From Scybalousia_A sp964639765 (GTDB lineage: Bacteria; Bacteroidota; Bacteroidia; Bacteroidales; P3), in assembly GCA_964639765.1 (NCBI GenBank), contig CAZXEN010000017.1, positions 1-48,482 on the forward strand: 48,482 nt of DNA, given 5' to 3'. Below the pieces are notes generated by a model. It worked only from the letters and a program-made list of their open reading frames with translations, had not been told where the DNA came from and searched no databases. Shown one piece after another: positions 32,671-40,913 of the stretch. Made by a program: the position numbers and the translations under genes. Numbering within the stretch: position 1 is the first letter of the stretch; each line of letters starts with the position of its first letter.

Positions 32671-33411
32671 ATGGAAGAAAACAATATCAATAACAACGAA
32701 CTTAATCAGGAATTGGCAGAAAACACTCAGCCAATACAAGAGGAAAATGTAGAAAAAAATACCGAAGTCCCTTATACAAAGGAAGAAAAAATGAAGAAAA
32801 ACAATGCAATAGCAATTATTGCGATATGTATTTCTGCTATTGCCATCATTCTTTCGCTTATGAATATCTGTGGAAGCAAATCTTGTGAAAGCGAAGGCAC
32901 AAATACCAACAAGGCTGCCAAAACAATTCAAAAAGGGGACTTGAAGATTGCGTATGTAAATACTGACACTATCCTTGCCAAGTATGATATGGCTGTTGAG
33001 ATGCAGAAATCCTTGGAGGCTAAGCAGAAACAGGCTGAAAATTCCTTGAAACAGGCTCAGGCTTCTTTGGAAAAAGACTATGCTGACTATATGAAAAATG
33101 GAGATAAACTGACTCTTGCACAACAGAAAGAGAAAGAAAAAAGCCTGCAACAAAGAATGCAGAACCTGCAACAAATGCCTGCCAAACTGCAACAGGAACT
33201 GCAACAGGAACAAATGGCACAAAACAAGAAACTTCTTGATGCCGTGTATGCTTTTGTAAGAGACTATAACGCAAAACACGACAAATACAATATCATTCTT
33301 TCCAAATCATATTCAAACAGTCCTACTCTATACATGGATGAAGGTTTTGAGATAACAGATGAGATTGTCAAAGGTCTGAATGAAGAGTATAAAGAATACA
33401 AAAAGAAATAA
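32671..33411 (+). CDS. Membrane-anchored OmpH/Skp-like protein
   Basis: A 246-residue protein: acidic Asn/Glu-rich cytoplasmic tail (1-43), one membrane helix (about 46-65, NAIAIIAICISAIAIILSLM), then an OmpH-like domain. The latter begins LKIAYVNTDTILAKYDMAVE, continues as a long Gln-rich coiled coil (about 110-200, EKSLQQRMQNLQQMPAKLQQ) and ends KYNIILSKSYSNSPTLYMDE with EITDEIVKGLNEEY. Skp/OmpH proteins are periplasmic chaperones for outer-membrane proteins; this one is tethered to the inner membrane rather than released. Confidence 0.85.
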   Translation: MEENNINNNELNQELAENTQPIQEENVEKNTEVPYTKEEKMKKNNAIAIIAICISAIAIILSLMNICGSKSCESEGTNTNKAAKTIQKGDLKIAYVNTDTILAKYDMAVEMQKSLEAKQKQAENSLKQAQASLEKDYADYMKNGDKLTLAQQKEKEKSLQQRMQNLQQMPAKLQQELQQEQMAQNKKLLDAVYAFVRDYNAKHDKYNIILSKSYSNSPTLYMDEGFEITDEIVKGLNEEYKEYKKK

Positions 33412-33474
33412 CAGGACTGCAAACAACAAGGGAATAAGGCTGAATCTATAAAAATTTAACACAGCATCTTTTAC

Positions 33475-33879
33475 ATGGATATGGATTATAAGGATAAACC
33501 GTATTTCACGCCAAATAATATAGAAGAACTAAAGAGAAACGAGGTCTTTGTGTTTGGAAGTAATTTGGCTGGAATGCATGTTGGCGGAGCAGCAAGAATA
33601 GCTGTGCAGAAATTTGGTGCTATTATGGGACAAGGTGTTGGATTGCAAGGTCAATCCTACGCTATTCCTACAATGCAAGGAGGAGTGGAAACAATAAAAC
33701 CTTATGTGGATGAATTTATTGCATATGCACGACAACATAGGGAAAAGTTCTTTTACGTAACTCGTATCGGCTGTGGCATAGCAGGGTTCAGTGATGAAGA
33801 AATAGCTCCTTTGTTTTCCCAAGCTTTAGAAGAAGAGAATATTTGCTTACCAGAAAGTTTTGTCAGGCTGCTTGCATAA
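33475..33879 (+). CDS. Macro-like protein (A1S_2505-type)
   Basis: A 134-residue protein centred on NEVFVFGSNLAGMHVGGAAR, then GQGVGLQGQSYAIPTMQ and FYVTRIGCGIAGFSDEEIAP. This pattern belongs to a macro-domain-related family found in bacteria and phages, expected to bind ADP-ribose-like ligands. Its function is unknown. It is a short stand-alone protein with no toxin or ADP-ribosyltransferase partner beside it. A terminator follows at 33938. Confidence 0.8.
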   Translation: MDMDYKDKPYFTPNNIEELKRNEVFVFGSNLAGMHVGGAARIAVQKFGAIMGQGVGLQGQSYAIPTMQGGVETIKPYVDEFIAYARQHREKFFYVTRIGCGIAGFSDEEIAPLFSQALEEENICLPESFVRLLA

Positions 33880-33937
33880 CGATAAAGTCCTTAACGGATT
33901 ACAAGAAATATTTAATATAATAAGTCCAATAAAAAAC

Positions 33938-33984
33938 ATTTGCCAAACGAATTCCAGAATATTTTCTACATTCGTTTGGCAAAT
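33938..33984. terminator. Bidirectional terminator
   Basis: Perfect 15-base arms ATTTGCCAAACGAAT (33938-33952) and ATTCGTTTGGCAAAT (33970-33984) with a 17-base loop, between the convergent macro-like gene and pyrH. T-rich sequence follows on both strands. Confidence 0.8.
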
Positions 33985-34006
33985 TTGTTTTATTTGGCCT
34001 TTTATC

Positions 34007-34711
34007 TTAATGGACAAGTGTTCCTATTCCCTCGCCTTCAACCACTTTTTGCAGATTACCTTCCTTGTTCATATCAAAAACATAGATAGGAAGACTGTTT
34101 TCCTGACAAAGGGCAAAAGCAGTCAGGTCCATCACCTTAAGTTTCTTTTGTAATGCTTCATCAAAAGAAAGTTCCGTATATTTCTTTGCTGTTTTGTCTT
34201 TCTCTGGGTCTGCAGTATAGACACCATCTACTCTTGTTCCCTTAAGAATAACATCTGCTTTTATCTCTATTGCTCTAAGTGTGGAAGCAGTATCTGTTGT
34301 AAAGAAAGGATTTCCTGTGCCTCCTCCAATGATTACAACTTTGCTCTCTTCCAAAGCAGCAACGGCTTTTCTTCTTGAAAAAGCCTCACAGAAAGGTTCT
34401 ATTGTCAAACCACCAAGAAGTTTTGTTGCAACACCTTGTCTTTCCAACTCTCCCTGTAATGCCAAGGAATTTATCATTGTTGCCATCATCCCCATATAAT
34501 CACCTTGTACCCTGTCCATTCCTTTTGCAGAACCGCTCAAACCTCTGTATATATTTCCGCCGCCAATAACTATTGCAACCTGCACTCCTTTGCCATGGAC
34601 TTTTTTTATTTCGTTGCAATACATGGTAAGCATATCCTCAGATATACCATATTGACTTTTTCCCATCAAACTTTCGCCTGAAAGTTTTAGTAATATTCTT
34701 CTGTATTTCAT
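34007..34711 (-). CDS. pyrH: UMP kinase
   Basis: A 234-residue amino-acid-kinase-fold enzyme making UDP. It contains YRRILLKLSGESLMGKSQYG, VQVAIVIGGGNIYRGLSGSA, MDRVQGDYMGMMATMINSLA, IIGGGTGNPFFTTDTAST and VDGVYTADPEKDKTAKKYTE. It has a -7 element TATCTTTG at 34740-34747 (minus strand). It is not next to frr or tsf here. Confidence 0.96.
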   Translation of the reverse strand: MKYRRILLKLSGESLMGKSQYGISEDMLTMYCNEIKKVHGKGVQVAIVIGGGNIYRGLSGSAKGMDRVQGDYMGMMATMINSLALQGELERQGVATKLLGGLTIEPFCEAFSRRKAVAALEESKVVIIGGGTGNPFFTTDTASTLRAIEIKADVILKGTRVDGVYTADPEKDKTAKKYTELSFDEALQKKLKVMDLTAFALCQENSLPIYVFDMNKEGNLQKVVEGEGIGTLVH

Positions 34712-34739
34712 AACTGTTTTATTTATCTTTACTTTTTTG

Positions 34740-34747
34740 CAAAGATA
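34740..34747 (-). promoter_or_regulatory. pyrH promoter, -7 element TATCTTTG
   Basis: Minus-strand TATCTTTG plus C, about 30 bases before the pyrH ATG. Confidence 0.6.
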
Positions 34748-34796
34748 TAAAATTTTAAGAAATAAAAAGAGAAAAGTTACTTTTATTTAAACGAAA

Positions 34797-34827
34797 ATAT
34801 ATTACTGATTATTAATCAGTAATATAT
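34797..34827. terminator. 31-base AT palindrome, likely end of the six-gene cluster
   Basis: Arms ATATATTACTGATT and AATCAGTAATATAT (14 bases each, perfect) around a 3-base centre. It lies 20 bases behind the beta-barrel gene, and on the minus strand TTTTCGTTT follows, so it probably ends the operon. A protein-binding operator is the alternative. Confidence 0.55.
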
Positions 34828-34847
34828 TTCTAAAGATAAAAATGATT

Positions 34848-35576
34848 TTACAAAACGATTCCTATACTTGCTCCTAAATGTAATCTGCCTGTTTGTTTAA
34901 AAACATTTGTTTCATCATTTACCATATACCTCTGTATGAAACCTCCTATTTTTATCAAGTAATCTTGGAATTGAATATAGCCACCTAAATCTAAACGAGG
35001 AATTAATAATAAGCCAGTTTGATTATCAGCATCTTTACCAAAACGAGTTATGCTTGTCGTAGCATAAAAAGTTGGTATTAATCCAAAAGATGCAAATAAA
35101 GAAGATTTATTTCTATTAAGTCCTGTAACGACATATTCACAAGATAAAGGGACTCCAAACACAAACCCTCTAAAAGAATCTAAATGCACGGTCTCATTAC
35201 TTCCCGATATAATATGGTTACCTGCAATAGAAATACCAACGTTAAAGTAAAGCGTATTCGGGAAGTAAAAAGGATATTTCCTTACAACGTCTAAGCCCCA
35301 CATAATATTTTTACCCGTAGAAGATAATGCTGCCATAGAAACATTTGCATCAACTTGAAATACAGGTTTCACAATAGGTTTATCTTTTTGCCCCTTTAAA
35401 TTAAAATAATCATATAATTCAGCAGTATCATACATTAAAGAGTAATGGTAAGAACTATCATCTGAATTATACCTTATTTCGTAAGGTCCTACAATGTAAG
35501 AATCCAATGAATCTTTCTGACAATACACATTCAACGTGAGTATTATAAACAAAAATGTTAAAGTGATTTTTTTCAT
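34848..35576 (-). CDS. Putative outer-membrane beta-barrel protein (last gene of six-gene cluster)
   Basis: A 242-residue protein with signal peptide (MKKITLTFLFIILTLNVYC). The rest has alternating hydrophobic beta strands, e.g. FYFPNTLYFNVGISIAGNHI, VFGVPLSCEYVVTGLNRNKS, LFASFGLIPTFYATTSITRF, TGLLLIPRLDLGGYIQFQDY, ending GRLHLGASIGIVL. This is the look of an eight-to-ten-strand outer-membrane barrel. No named family. It lies 23 bases behind the protease gene, in the same direction. Confidence 0.65.
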   Translation of the reverse strand: MKKITLTFLFIILTLNVYCQKDSLDSYIVGPYEIRYNSDDSSYHYSLMYDTAELYDYFNLKGQKDKPIVKPVFQVDANVSMAALSSTGKNIMWGLDVVRKYPFYFPNTLYFNVGISIAGNHIISGSNETVHLDSFRGFVFGVPLSCEYVVTGLNRNKSSLFASFGLIPTFYATTSITRFGKDADNQTGLLLIPRLDLGGYIQFQDYLIKIGGFIQRYMVNDETNVFKQTGRLHLGASIGIVL

Positions 35577-35599
35577 TTTTATAAATTTTTAATCCAATA

Positions 35600-36177
35600 T
35601 TAATTATATTTAAATACAACAACTCTGTTTTCTCTATCTACAGATACTTGTGAGAAAAGTTTAAAAACTGACTGTCCAAGTAATAATGGTGCTTGTTGAT
35701 TTTCTACTATAGTTGCTTCCACATTAGATATTTGTATTTCGTTATTATTACCAATATTCAACTTCTTGAGAAGAACTTTCAGACCAACGGGAACACCCCA
35801 TCTGCAGTTCCGTATTGTTCTACATCTATAATATCGTCTTCTGTCGTTAATCCTTTGTAAAATAAATACTGAGCTTCTGCAAGAGTTATAGTTGTGGTTG
35901 ATGCTCCTGTATCAAAAATCATATCCAATTTCATTCCATTTACACTGACAGGTATTACCACAAGCCCACTATATTCTGTGTAAGGAATCTTCCACTGGTT
36001 AGAATTGCCTATATCATCTGAAAACATATTGTACTCTGTATCTTCATCTGATTCATCGTCCAATAAGGCTTCATAAGGAGAACCCAAACCAAAATCAGTA
36101 TTATTACGCTTGTCTGAACAAGCAAATAATATCACAATACAAAAACAAAAAATAATACCTATCCTAAACATAAACAC
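35600..36177 (-). pseudogene. Retropepsin-like aspartyl protease lipoprotein, frameshifted
   Basis: The N-terminal frame (36177-35779, 132 residues) has a lipoprotein leader with lipobox LFAC (then SDKRNN) and the aspartyl-protease site KLDMIFDTGASTTTITLAEA. It ends GVFPLV-stop. In the next frame the sequence continues VPVGLKVLLKKLNIGNNNEI and APLLLGQSVFKLFSQVSVD, ending VVVFKYN at TAA 35600-35602. That is the expected C-terminal half of a retropepsin-like protein. Restoring one base near the GGGG run around 35796-35799 gives an intact product of about 192 residues. Either a real one-base loss or an assembly error. It directly abuts the gene upstream (no gap). Confidence 0.75.
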
Positions 36178-36690
36178 TTATTCAAAACTATGTTTATTAT
36201 AATATTTTACAAGATTATTATACTGCTCGTAAAAATTTTTACAGGCCTTTTCTATATAGGGAGGATAGTTCCCGCTTTCTTTTGCATTATCAATACTTTC
36301 AAGAATTTCTGCAAATCTATCAAACGCTCCTTCAAAGTTTTGTAAATCTTTTCTATTCTTATAGTTTTCACATTCTCTAACTAAGAAGTTGGCAATGATA
36401 ATATTCCTATTTATGCTTGCTGTATCTGAATCGCTATTTAGAATTTCTTCGTATGAACATTCTTTGATCTTTATTATAGTGTCTTTTTTAGTTTTATTTG
36501 GATTTTTATCCCTATTTTCTGAATATAACCTCTCATAGTCTTTGTATAAGTCTTTATATTCTTTTATTATTTCATTTACAGTATAAGCTCTTCCTTCATT
36601 TGAACACTTTTTTACAAAATTTTCTCTTTGGGCAAATGTTAAATTCGCAAACATAAAACCCAATACACATATTAAAACAATTCTTTTCAT
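36178..36690 (-). CDS. Hypothetical periplasmic protein of the six-gene cluster
   Basis: A 170-residue protein with signal peptide (MKRIVLICVLGFMFANLTFA, cleavage before QREN likely). The mature part is helical and charged: EIIKEYKDLYKDYERLYSEN, then RECENYKNRKDLQNFEGAFD and CKNFYEQYNNLVKYYNKHSF. Four cysteines are present (CSNEG, ECSYE, RECEN, ACKNF). No family recognised. It starts 2 bases behind the bitopic protein gene and ends where the protease gene begins, so it is clearly part of the operon. Confidence 0.65.
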   Translation of the reverse strand: MKRIVLICVLGFMFANLTFAQRENFVKKCSNEGRAYTVNEIIKEYKDLYKDYERLYSENRDKNPNKTKKDTIIKIKECSYEEILNSDSDTASINRNIIIANFLVRECENYKNRKDLQNFEGAFDRFAEILESIDNAKESGNYPPYIEKACKNFYEQYNNLVKYYNKHSFE

Positions 36691-36692
36691 TT

Positions 36693-38288
36693 TTAGTTCC
36701 CTCTTTTCTTATACTTATTCTTGTTCTTGTTCGTATTCGTTTTATGGACTGTAGTTGATACGATAGTTGTCCCCTTTTCATTAACATAGCTAATATCTAA
36801 CATACCACCACTATCCTTTTTCGGCTGTATATCTGAACATTCTAGGCTTGAATCAGACCCTTTATCTTCACCATTAACTACCCAATGCCCCTTTTTTACT
36901 TCCTCCTTTTTAACTCCCCTATTTTTTCCTACTTCTGTGATTGTTACTGTCGCCCTATCAGCAATATAACTAATACTTAAATCTCCATCCTGTAGTGCTT
37001 CTTCTTTTTTTTGCTGCTTTTTCTCCTTTGTTTTTTGACTTGTTTCTTCTTTAACTTCAACCTTTTCTTCTTTTTTAGGCGATGAAATATTAGATATACT
37101 CTCTTCTACTTGAGATATCATACTCTCCTCCTTCTCTTTATCTTCTTCTACCGAAGCCGTGATTGTTTCACTCTCTCCAGTAGTTGTATTTTTCCCTGTT
37201 TTGATTACCAGAACAAGTACAATAATTATAAAAACTCCTATGATACCTAAGACTATTTTTTTATTCTGTTTAAAAAAATTGTCGTCTGGAGGATCTGGAG
37301 GAGGAGGCGTAAATTTACTTAAAATAAGAATTTCCTTATTTTTTAAATCCTGAGAATACTCTTTTAATTTATCTAAATTCCCTTTAAAAGTCCCTACTAT
37401 ATCTGCTCTACTATAAAACCGCAACTTGGGAATAATTCTGTTTATATCCGTTTCAACACTATTAATTTTTTTCAATAAGTCTTTAATACTACTCGTATAA
37501 TATTGTAAAGTTGGCTTATCTGCTGTTGAATACGTCTCTGTAGAACCTATTTTTGACTGATCTCTATAAAATGACTCTATATCTTTGCACGAGGATATTA
37601 GCCTTTGGGTTAAACTTTCTAACTCCCCTTCAGACAAATATTCGCTCACAAAAACAGCCGTTCCTTGTTCCTCTGGATTTGGAACGTAATCTTTTTCATT
37701 AATAACATTTTCTAATACTTCCCCCCTTAAATAAATATTAGCATATTTTTTTACATAATAATACAAACGCTTATTTAAGCCTTCCTTTGATTCTAAACCT
37801 TTAATATTAGAAATAAGAACCTGTTTATCCTGTGTATCTGAAGAAAAATTTTTTACTATATTTTGGTGATCCAATTCTGGTTCTATCGCAGACTTTATAT
37901 TAGATAATATTTCTTTGTTTATTTCTCCAAAATTCTTTATTTTGAAAAATTTTCCGCTTTCATTATCTGTCAGTATAGCACTATCTTTTATTTTCTCATC
38001 ATATACTCTTTTCATAAGAGTAAAGATGGAAACTACATCTTCATATACTCCCTCTCTAAGCACCAAAGAGAAACCAAAAAAGGAATTTTCACGTCCATTT
38101 TTATCTTTAAAATTATAACGGAGGTAACTATAAACTATCCTATCTTTTCTATTGCGAATATCTAAAAGTTCATCATTATCTTTTCCTTTCAAATCTCTAT
38201 AGAATGTTTGAAAGAAAGTCTCTTCTCTTTCAAATCCGGGAAGAATAGAAAAACCTTCTGGTACGCCATATAATACAATATCTACCAT
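36693..38288 (-). CDS. Bitopic membrane protein with large cytoplasmic domain and charged periplasmic linker
   Basis: A 531-residue protein. Residues 1-327 are cytoplasmic and soluble; they start MVDIVLYGVPEGFSILPGFE and include IVYSYLRYNFKDKNGRENSF with FGFSLVLREGVYEDVVSIF, resembling small alpha/beta regulatory domains next to GTPases, though I cannot name it. A proline run (PPPPDPPDD, 328-336) leads to one membrane helix (344-363, IVLGIIGVFIIIVLVLVIKT). Behind it is a Lys/Glu-rich linker (about 380-430) and two similar short units, DLSISYIADRATVTITEV and MLDISYVNEKGTTIVSTT. This TonB-like layout suggests it reaches across the periplasm. The start overlaps the GTPase stop by 7 bases. Confidence 0.7.
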   Translation of the reverse strand: MVDIVLYGVPEGFSILPGFEREETFFQTFYRDLKGKDNDELLDIRNRKDRIVYSYLRYNFKDKNGRENSFFGFSLVLREGVYEDVVSIFTLMKRVYDEKIKDSAILTDNESGKFFKIKNFGEINKEILSNIKSAIEPELDHQNIVKNFSSDTQDKQVLISNIKGLESKEGLNKRLYYYVKKYANIYLRGEVLENVINEKDYVPNPEEQGTAVFVSEYLSEGELESLTQRLISSCKDIESFYRDQSKIGSTETYSTADKPTLQYYTSSIKDLLKKINSVETDINRIIPKLRFYSRADIVGTFKGNLDKLKEYSQDLKNKEILILSKFTPPPPDPPDDNFFKQNKKIVLGIIGVFIIIVLVLVIKTGKNTTTGESETITASVEEDKEKEESMISQVEESISNISSPKKEEKVEVKEETSQKTKEKKQQKKEEALQDGDLSISYIADRATVTITEVGKNRGVKKEEVKKGHWVVNGEDKGSDSSLECSDIQPKKDSGGMLDISYVNEKGTTIVSTTVHKTNTNKNKNKYKKRGN

Positions 38289-39220
38289 GAAAAACCTGCT
38301 TCCTTTTTAATAATCTTAAATAATTTTTCTGGTTCAGAAGCTTCCCCAACATCGTATCTTATTTTATTCGACAGCTTAGTAAAACATCCTGCACTAAATG
38401 TAATAAACTTAAAAGGCTTCTCTCTTCCTGTCCAAAATCCATCTGAAAAATTTTTAAAAATACCTTCATATCGTTTTTCTACTTCTTTTTTAAAATCACT
38501 GTCTTTTTTTAGTCTGCTATAGATAGTATCCATAAGATTATTTTGGTTCCCTTCTTTTACACTTAAACCATCCGCCTTACTACAAATGAATATTACTTTA
38601 TCATTCTTTTTAATCATTGGATTCTTACCGCCTAATAGCCCATTTATTTTGGCGGCATATTCCTTCCTTGTTTCTCTCTTCCCCCAATGAAGTGGTACAA
38701 AAAAACACCAAATCCTTTTATGCTTATTACTGCTAATATGGTCAGAAAAATAAGCATAATAACCCGCATCCGGATTTTCTTCTGAAAAATAATGTTCTCC
38801 TGGTGCTTCTAATATTCTCGCAACTTTTTTGTACCCTTTATCATACAGATTCACAAGTATAAAACCAAACGCAGATGTACTTGCAGCTGCATCATCAGAT
38901 TTTAATACTTCTTCAAAATTATTACATGTCTCCTTATAAGGATCATCATCTCTAAAAGTCTTTTCTGGAGACAAATGACTTGAACCTAAGTATTTTGCAA
39001 GTCTGACAAGTGCCATTGTTTTCCCACAATTTTTCGGACCATAAAAAATTACTAATGGAGCATCATCTTCTGAAATATCAGGTTCAACTTCATTAACTTC
39101 ATTAAGATCTTGTCTTACTATTATTGTTCCCTCTGAGTATTCTCCATATTCATTTCTCTGCTCTTCAACATTTACCGGTTCTTCATATTCAAAACCATTA
39201 TTTTTTTCCTCTGGTGGCAT
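38282..39220 (-). CDS. GTPase-like P-loop protein of the six-gene cluster
   Basis: A 312-residue cytoplasmic protein. After an acidic N-terminal tail (1-53) come Walker A GPKNCGKT (61-68, preceded by APLVIFY), a switch II-like ILEAPGEHYF (136-145, APGEH in the place of DxxG) and the G4 base-recognition motif FICSKADGL (211-219, SKAD for NKxD). FITFSAGCF (272-280) fits G5. Together these point to a TRAFAC-type GTPase, perhaps of the group paired with regulatory proteins in bacterial conflict or signalling loci. Start chosen at 39220 (MPPEEKNNG); the longer frame to 39364 overlaps the upstream gene by 115 bases and has no merit. Confidence 0.75.
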   Translation of the reverse strand: MPPEEKNNGFEYEEPVNVEEQRNEYGEYSEGTIIVRQDLNEVNEVEPDISEDDAPLVIFYGPKNCGKTMALVRLAKYLGSSHLSPEKTFRDDDPYKETCNNFEEVLKSDDAAASTSAFGFILVNLYDKGYKKVARILEAPGEHYFSEENPDAGYYAYFSDHISSNKHKRIWCFFVPLHWGKRETRKEYAAKINGLLGGKNPMIKKNDKVIFICSKADGLSVKEGNQNNLMDTIYSRLKKDSDFKKEVEKRYEGIFKNFSDGFWTGREKPFKFITFSAGCFTKLSNKIRYDVGEASEPEKLFKIIKKEAGFSW

Positions 39221-39249
39221 TTTATTTACATTTTTTATTAAACAAAAGA

Positions 39250-40281
39250 TTAATCTGTCGCAAACTTGAATATAATAAATGCTGCTACATCTACCAAAAC
39301 AGACAAAATAAGCCAAAATACAAAACCTAAACCATTGTACTTCCCTGCAAAGAAATCTTTCCAAACATCTATTACACTAAGCATTCTATCAGTTTCAGAT
39401 ACATGTATAGCAACAAATTTATTCTTTCCTGTGTTATCTATATCTATTAAGTTTTTACAGTTTTTCAATAAGACTTGTGCTTTTGAAATTTCCTCTGCAG
39501 AAGTAGTTACAATATTTCTATCTATATTTTGCATTATATCAACCTTCTTCTGCATCGCAATAATGTTTTTATCCATTATTTTCAATTCTTTTTTCGTCCT
39601 CGCATCTATCAACTTATCAAAATTCTGTCTATCATTTGTAAGTTGTTTACTAAGAATGGTTGCTATCTGGTCTCTATAGTTATCTATAACTTCATTCCAT
39701 CCTTTATGTGTATTTGTCCGAGGAATCACCCTATTAATGTTTATCCCATAACCTAATTCTGTCTCTATCTTTTTTAAAATTGTCTCACATTTCGGACCAA
39801 TCCCTTCTTCTCCAGGATTTTTTGCTTCACTTACAAGTTGTTGTATATATGATTCTATCTTCTTAATTTTTGGATTCCATTTTACATTAAGCATATCCTC
39901 AACATAACTATCATCTGAGAATTTTCTTATATCATTGGATGTGTTTTCTAAATCTTGAGTCAGCACCTTTTTGATTGCTGAACGGTAAAAAAATGTATGA
40001 GTATTTGTTGGTAAAGAAAAACAAATCCAAAAAACAATTATCATTAATATACCAGAAACAAATTTTCCTACATTCACCTTCCAGCCTTCAATAATAAATT
40101 TTGTACCAATTGCAGAAACAACAAAAAAGATTATTGTAATAATCCAAATAAATGCATAAGGGATAGAAGGTAATAACCATCTTAAACTTTCTGCTGTTGC
40201 CCAACAACTAACAATTCCCAACACCACAAATGCAATCCAGAGAAGAACTTTTTTCAAATCAAGACTATCAAAATTAAACAT
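39250..40281 (-). CDS. Four-helix membrane protein with periplasmic helical domain (first gene of six-gene cluster)
   Basis: A 343-residue protein with three N-terminal helices (about 12-30, 41-59, 73-90), a 225-residue helical region (91-317) and a last helix (about 318-340, FVFWLILSVLVDVAAFIIF). Positive charges at 60-73 put the N-terminus inside, so the middle region should be periplasmic. It is rich in coiled-coil-like segments (DARTKKELKIMDKNIIAMQK) and could sense envelope signals. No named family. A promoter lies 64 bases upstream, the only one seen for the cluster. Confidence 0.7.
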   Translation of the reverse strand: MFNFDSLDLKKVLLWIAFVVLGIVSCWATAESLRWLLPSIPYAFIWIITIIFFVVSAIGTKFIIEGWKVNVGKFVSGILMIIVFWICFSLPTNTHTFFYRSAIKKVLTQDLENTSNDIRKFSDDSYVEDMLNVKWNPKIKKIESYIQQLVSEAKNPGEEGIGPKCETILKKIETELGYGININRVIPRTNTHKGWNEVIDNYRDQIATILSKQLTNDRQNFDKLIDARTKKELKIMDKNIIAMQKKVDIMQNIDRNIVTTSAEEISKAQVLLKNCKNLIDIDNTGKNKFVAIHVSETDRMLSVIDVWKDFFAGKYNGLGFVFWLILSVLVDVAAFIIFKFATD

Positions 40282-40344
40282 AGTTTCTAAATTTTTAATT
40301 TCCCTACGTCCTTTTTAGCGATTCGGTTTTTCTTTTTTACTTTG

Positions 40345-40352
40345 CAAAAGTA
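40345..40352 (-). promoter_or_regulatory. Promoter of the six-gene cluster, -7 element TACTTTTG
   Basis: Minus-strand TACTTTTG plus C, about 64 bases before the ATG at 40281. No second promoter is obvious inside the cluster, since gene gaps are under 30 bases. Confidence 0.6.
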
Positions 40353-40374
40353 CAATCTTTTGACTTTGACGAAA

Positions 40375-40419
40375 AACAAAAAGAGTATCTGATTTGGAAA
40401 CAGTATCCAAATCAGATAC
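40375..40419 (-). terminator. Terminator of the small HTH gene
   Basis: Perfect 13-base arms GTATCTGATTTGG (40385-40397) and CCAAATCAGATAC (40407-40419) with a 9-base loop. On the minus strand TCTTTTTGTTTTT follows. The HTH stop codon lies inside the stem. It insulates the HTH gene from the six-gene cluster promoter. Confidence 0.85.
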
Positions 40420-40663
40420 AGTCCTTAGGAAATTTATTTTCATCAGAAAGGTCTTTGAAAAAGTCGTATTCCAAAGCATCACATATTAACATAAGGAGTT
40501 TTATATCAAGATTTTCTTTATGAAATATCTTATGCATATTGGTACGGGTTGTATTTATACGTTTAGCAAGTTCTGTAGTGGTTATATTCTTACTAAGCAT
40601 AACTGCTTTTATATGTTTTCCTATGTGCATCTTTGATATACTTATCTTTGCAGTCAGTTCCAT
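40412..40663 (-). CDS. Small XRE-type HTH DNA-binding protein
   Basis: An 83-residue protein: MHIGKHIKAVMLSKNITTTE, LAKRINTTRTNMHKIFHKEN, DIKLLMLICDALEYDFFKDL. The central part is a helix-turn-helix of the Cro/XRE type, of a compact kind common in Bacteroidales. Start at ATG 40663 (MELTAKISISK); a GTG at 40687 would add 8 residues and overlap the RNA stem upstream. It is read from a transcript with a leader of over 200 bases. Targets unknown; the adjacent six-gene cluster is an obvious candidate. Confidence 0.8.
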   Translation of the reverse strand: MELTAKISISKMHIGKHIKAVMLSKNITTTELAKRINTTRTNMHKIFHKENLDIKLLMLICDALEYDFFKDLSDENKFPKDCI

Positions 40664-40687
40664 TATCTGCTCTTTAATTGTATACAC

Positions 40688-40868
40688 AAAGAAACGTGGA
40701 ACTGAAATCTTATATCCTTACAGAAGGCCCTGAGAAAACCGCAACAATCAGATATATAACAGCAATTCCACGCCACAGCGTTGAAACCACCACCTAATAT
40801 TTGCTTGTTGCTAACTATTGAAAAGTTTCTCAGGCTTTTCTGACAAATATTAAGAAAAACGTTTCTTT
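40688..40868 (-). ncRNA. Long rod-like structured RNA, candidate 6S RNA or long 5' leader
   Basis: Nested inverted repeats fold a 181-base region into one long interrupted hairpin: AAAGAAACGT (40688-40697) with ACGTTTCTTT (40859-40868); CAGAA (40721-40725) with TTCTG (40838-40842); CCTGAGAAAAC (40729-40739) with GTTTCTCAGG (40825-40834, one bulge); GCAACAA (40741-40747) with TTGTTGC (40805-40811). No protein frame fits. A -7 element TAATTTTG at 40914-40921 points to the minus strand. Size and rod shape with internal bubbles fit 6S RNA, and in E. coli 6S is also followed by a co-transcribed gene. The alternative is a regulatory leader of the HTH gene. It explains most of the 40664-41026 gap. 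Confidence 0.5.
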
Positions 40869-40913
40869 CTTACTATAACTATAAACAAAAAGAAAAACCT
40901 TTTTGCTTGCTTG

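Noticed and set aside
33475..33879. Toxin-antitoxin or ADP-ribosylation module around the macro-like protein
   Set aside because: No ADP-ribosyltransferase or antitoxin-like gene is adjacent; it stands alone between an OmpH-like gene and pyrH.
39221..39364. Longer start of the GTPase-like protein
   Set aside because: It would overlap the upstream gene by 115 bases and adds Cys/Phe-rich residues that are merely the other frame of that gene.
34848..40281. Assignment of the six-gene cluster to type VI secretion, Mot/Tol-Pal or a gliding system
   Set aside because: No TssB/C, VgrG, TolB, Pal, MotB or Gld motif is visible; only the general topology is similar.
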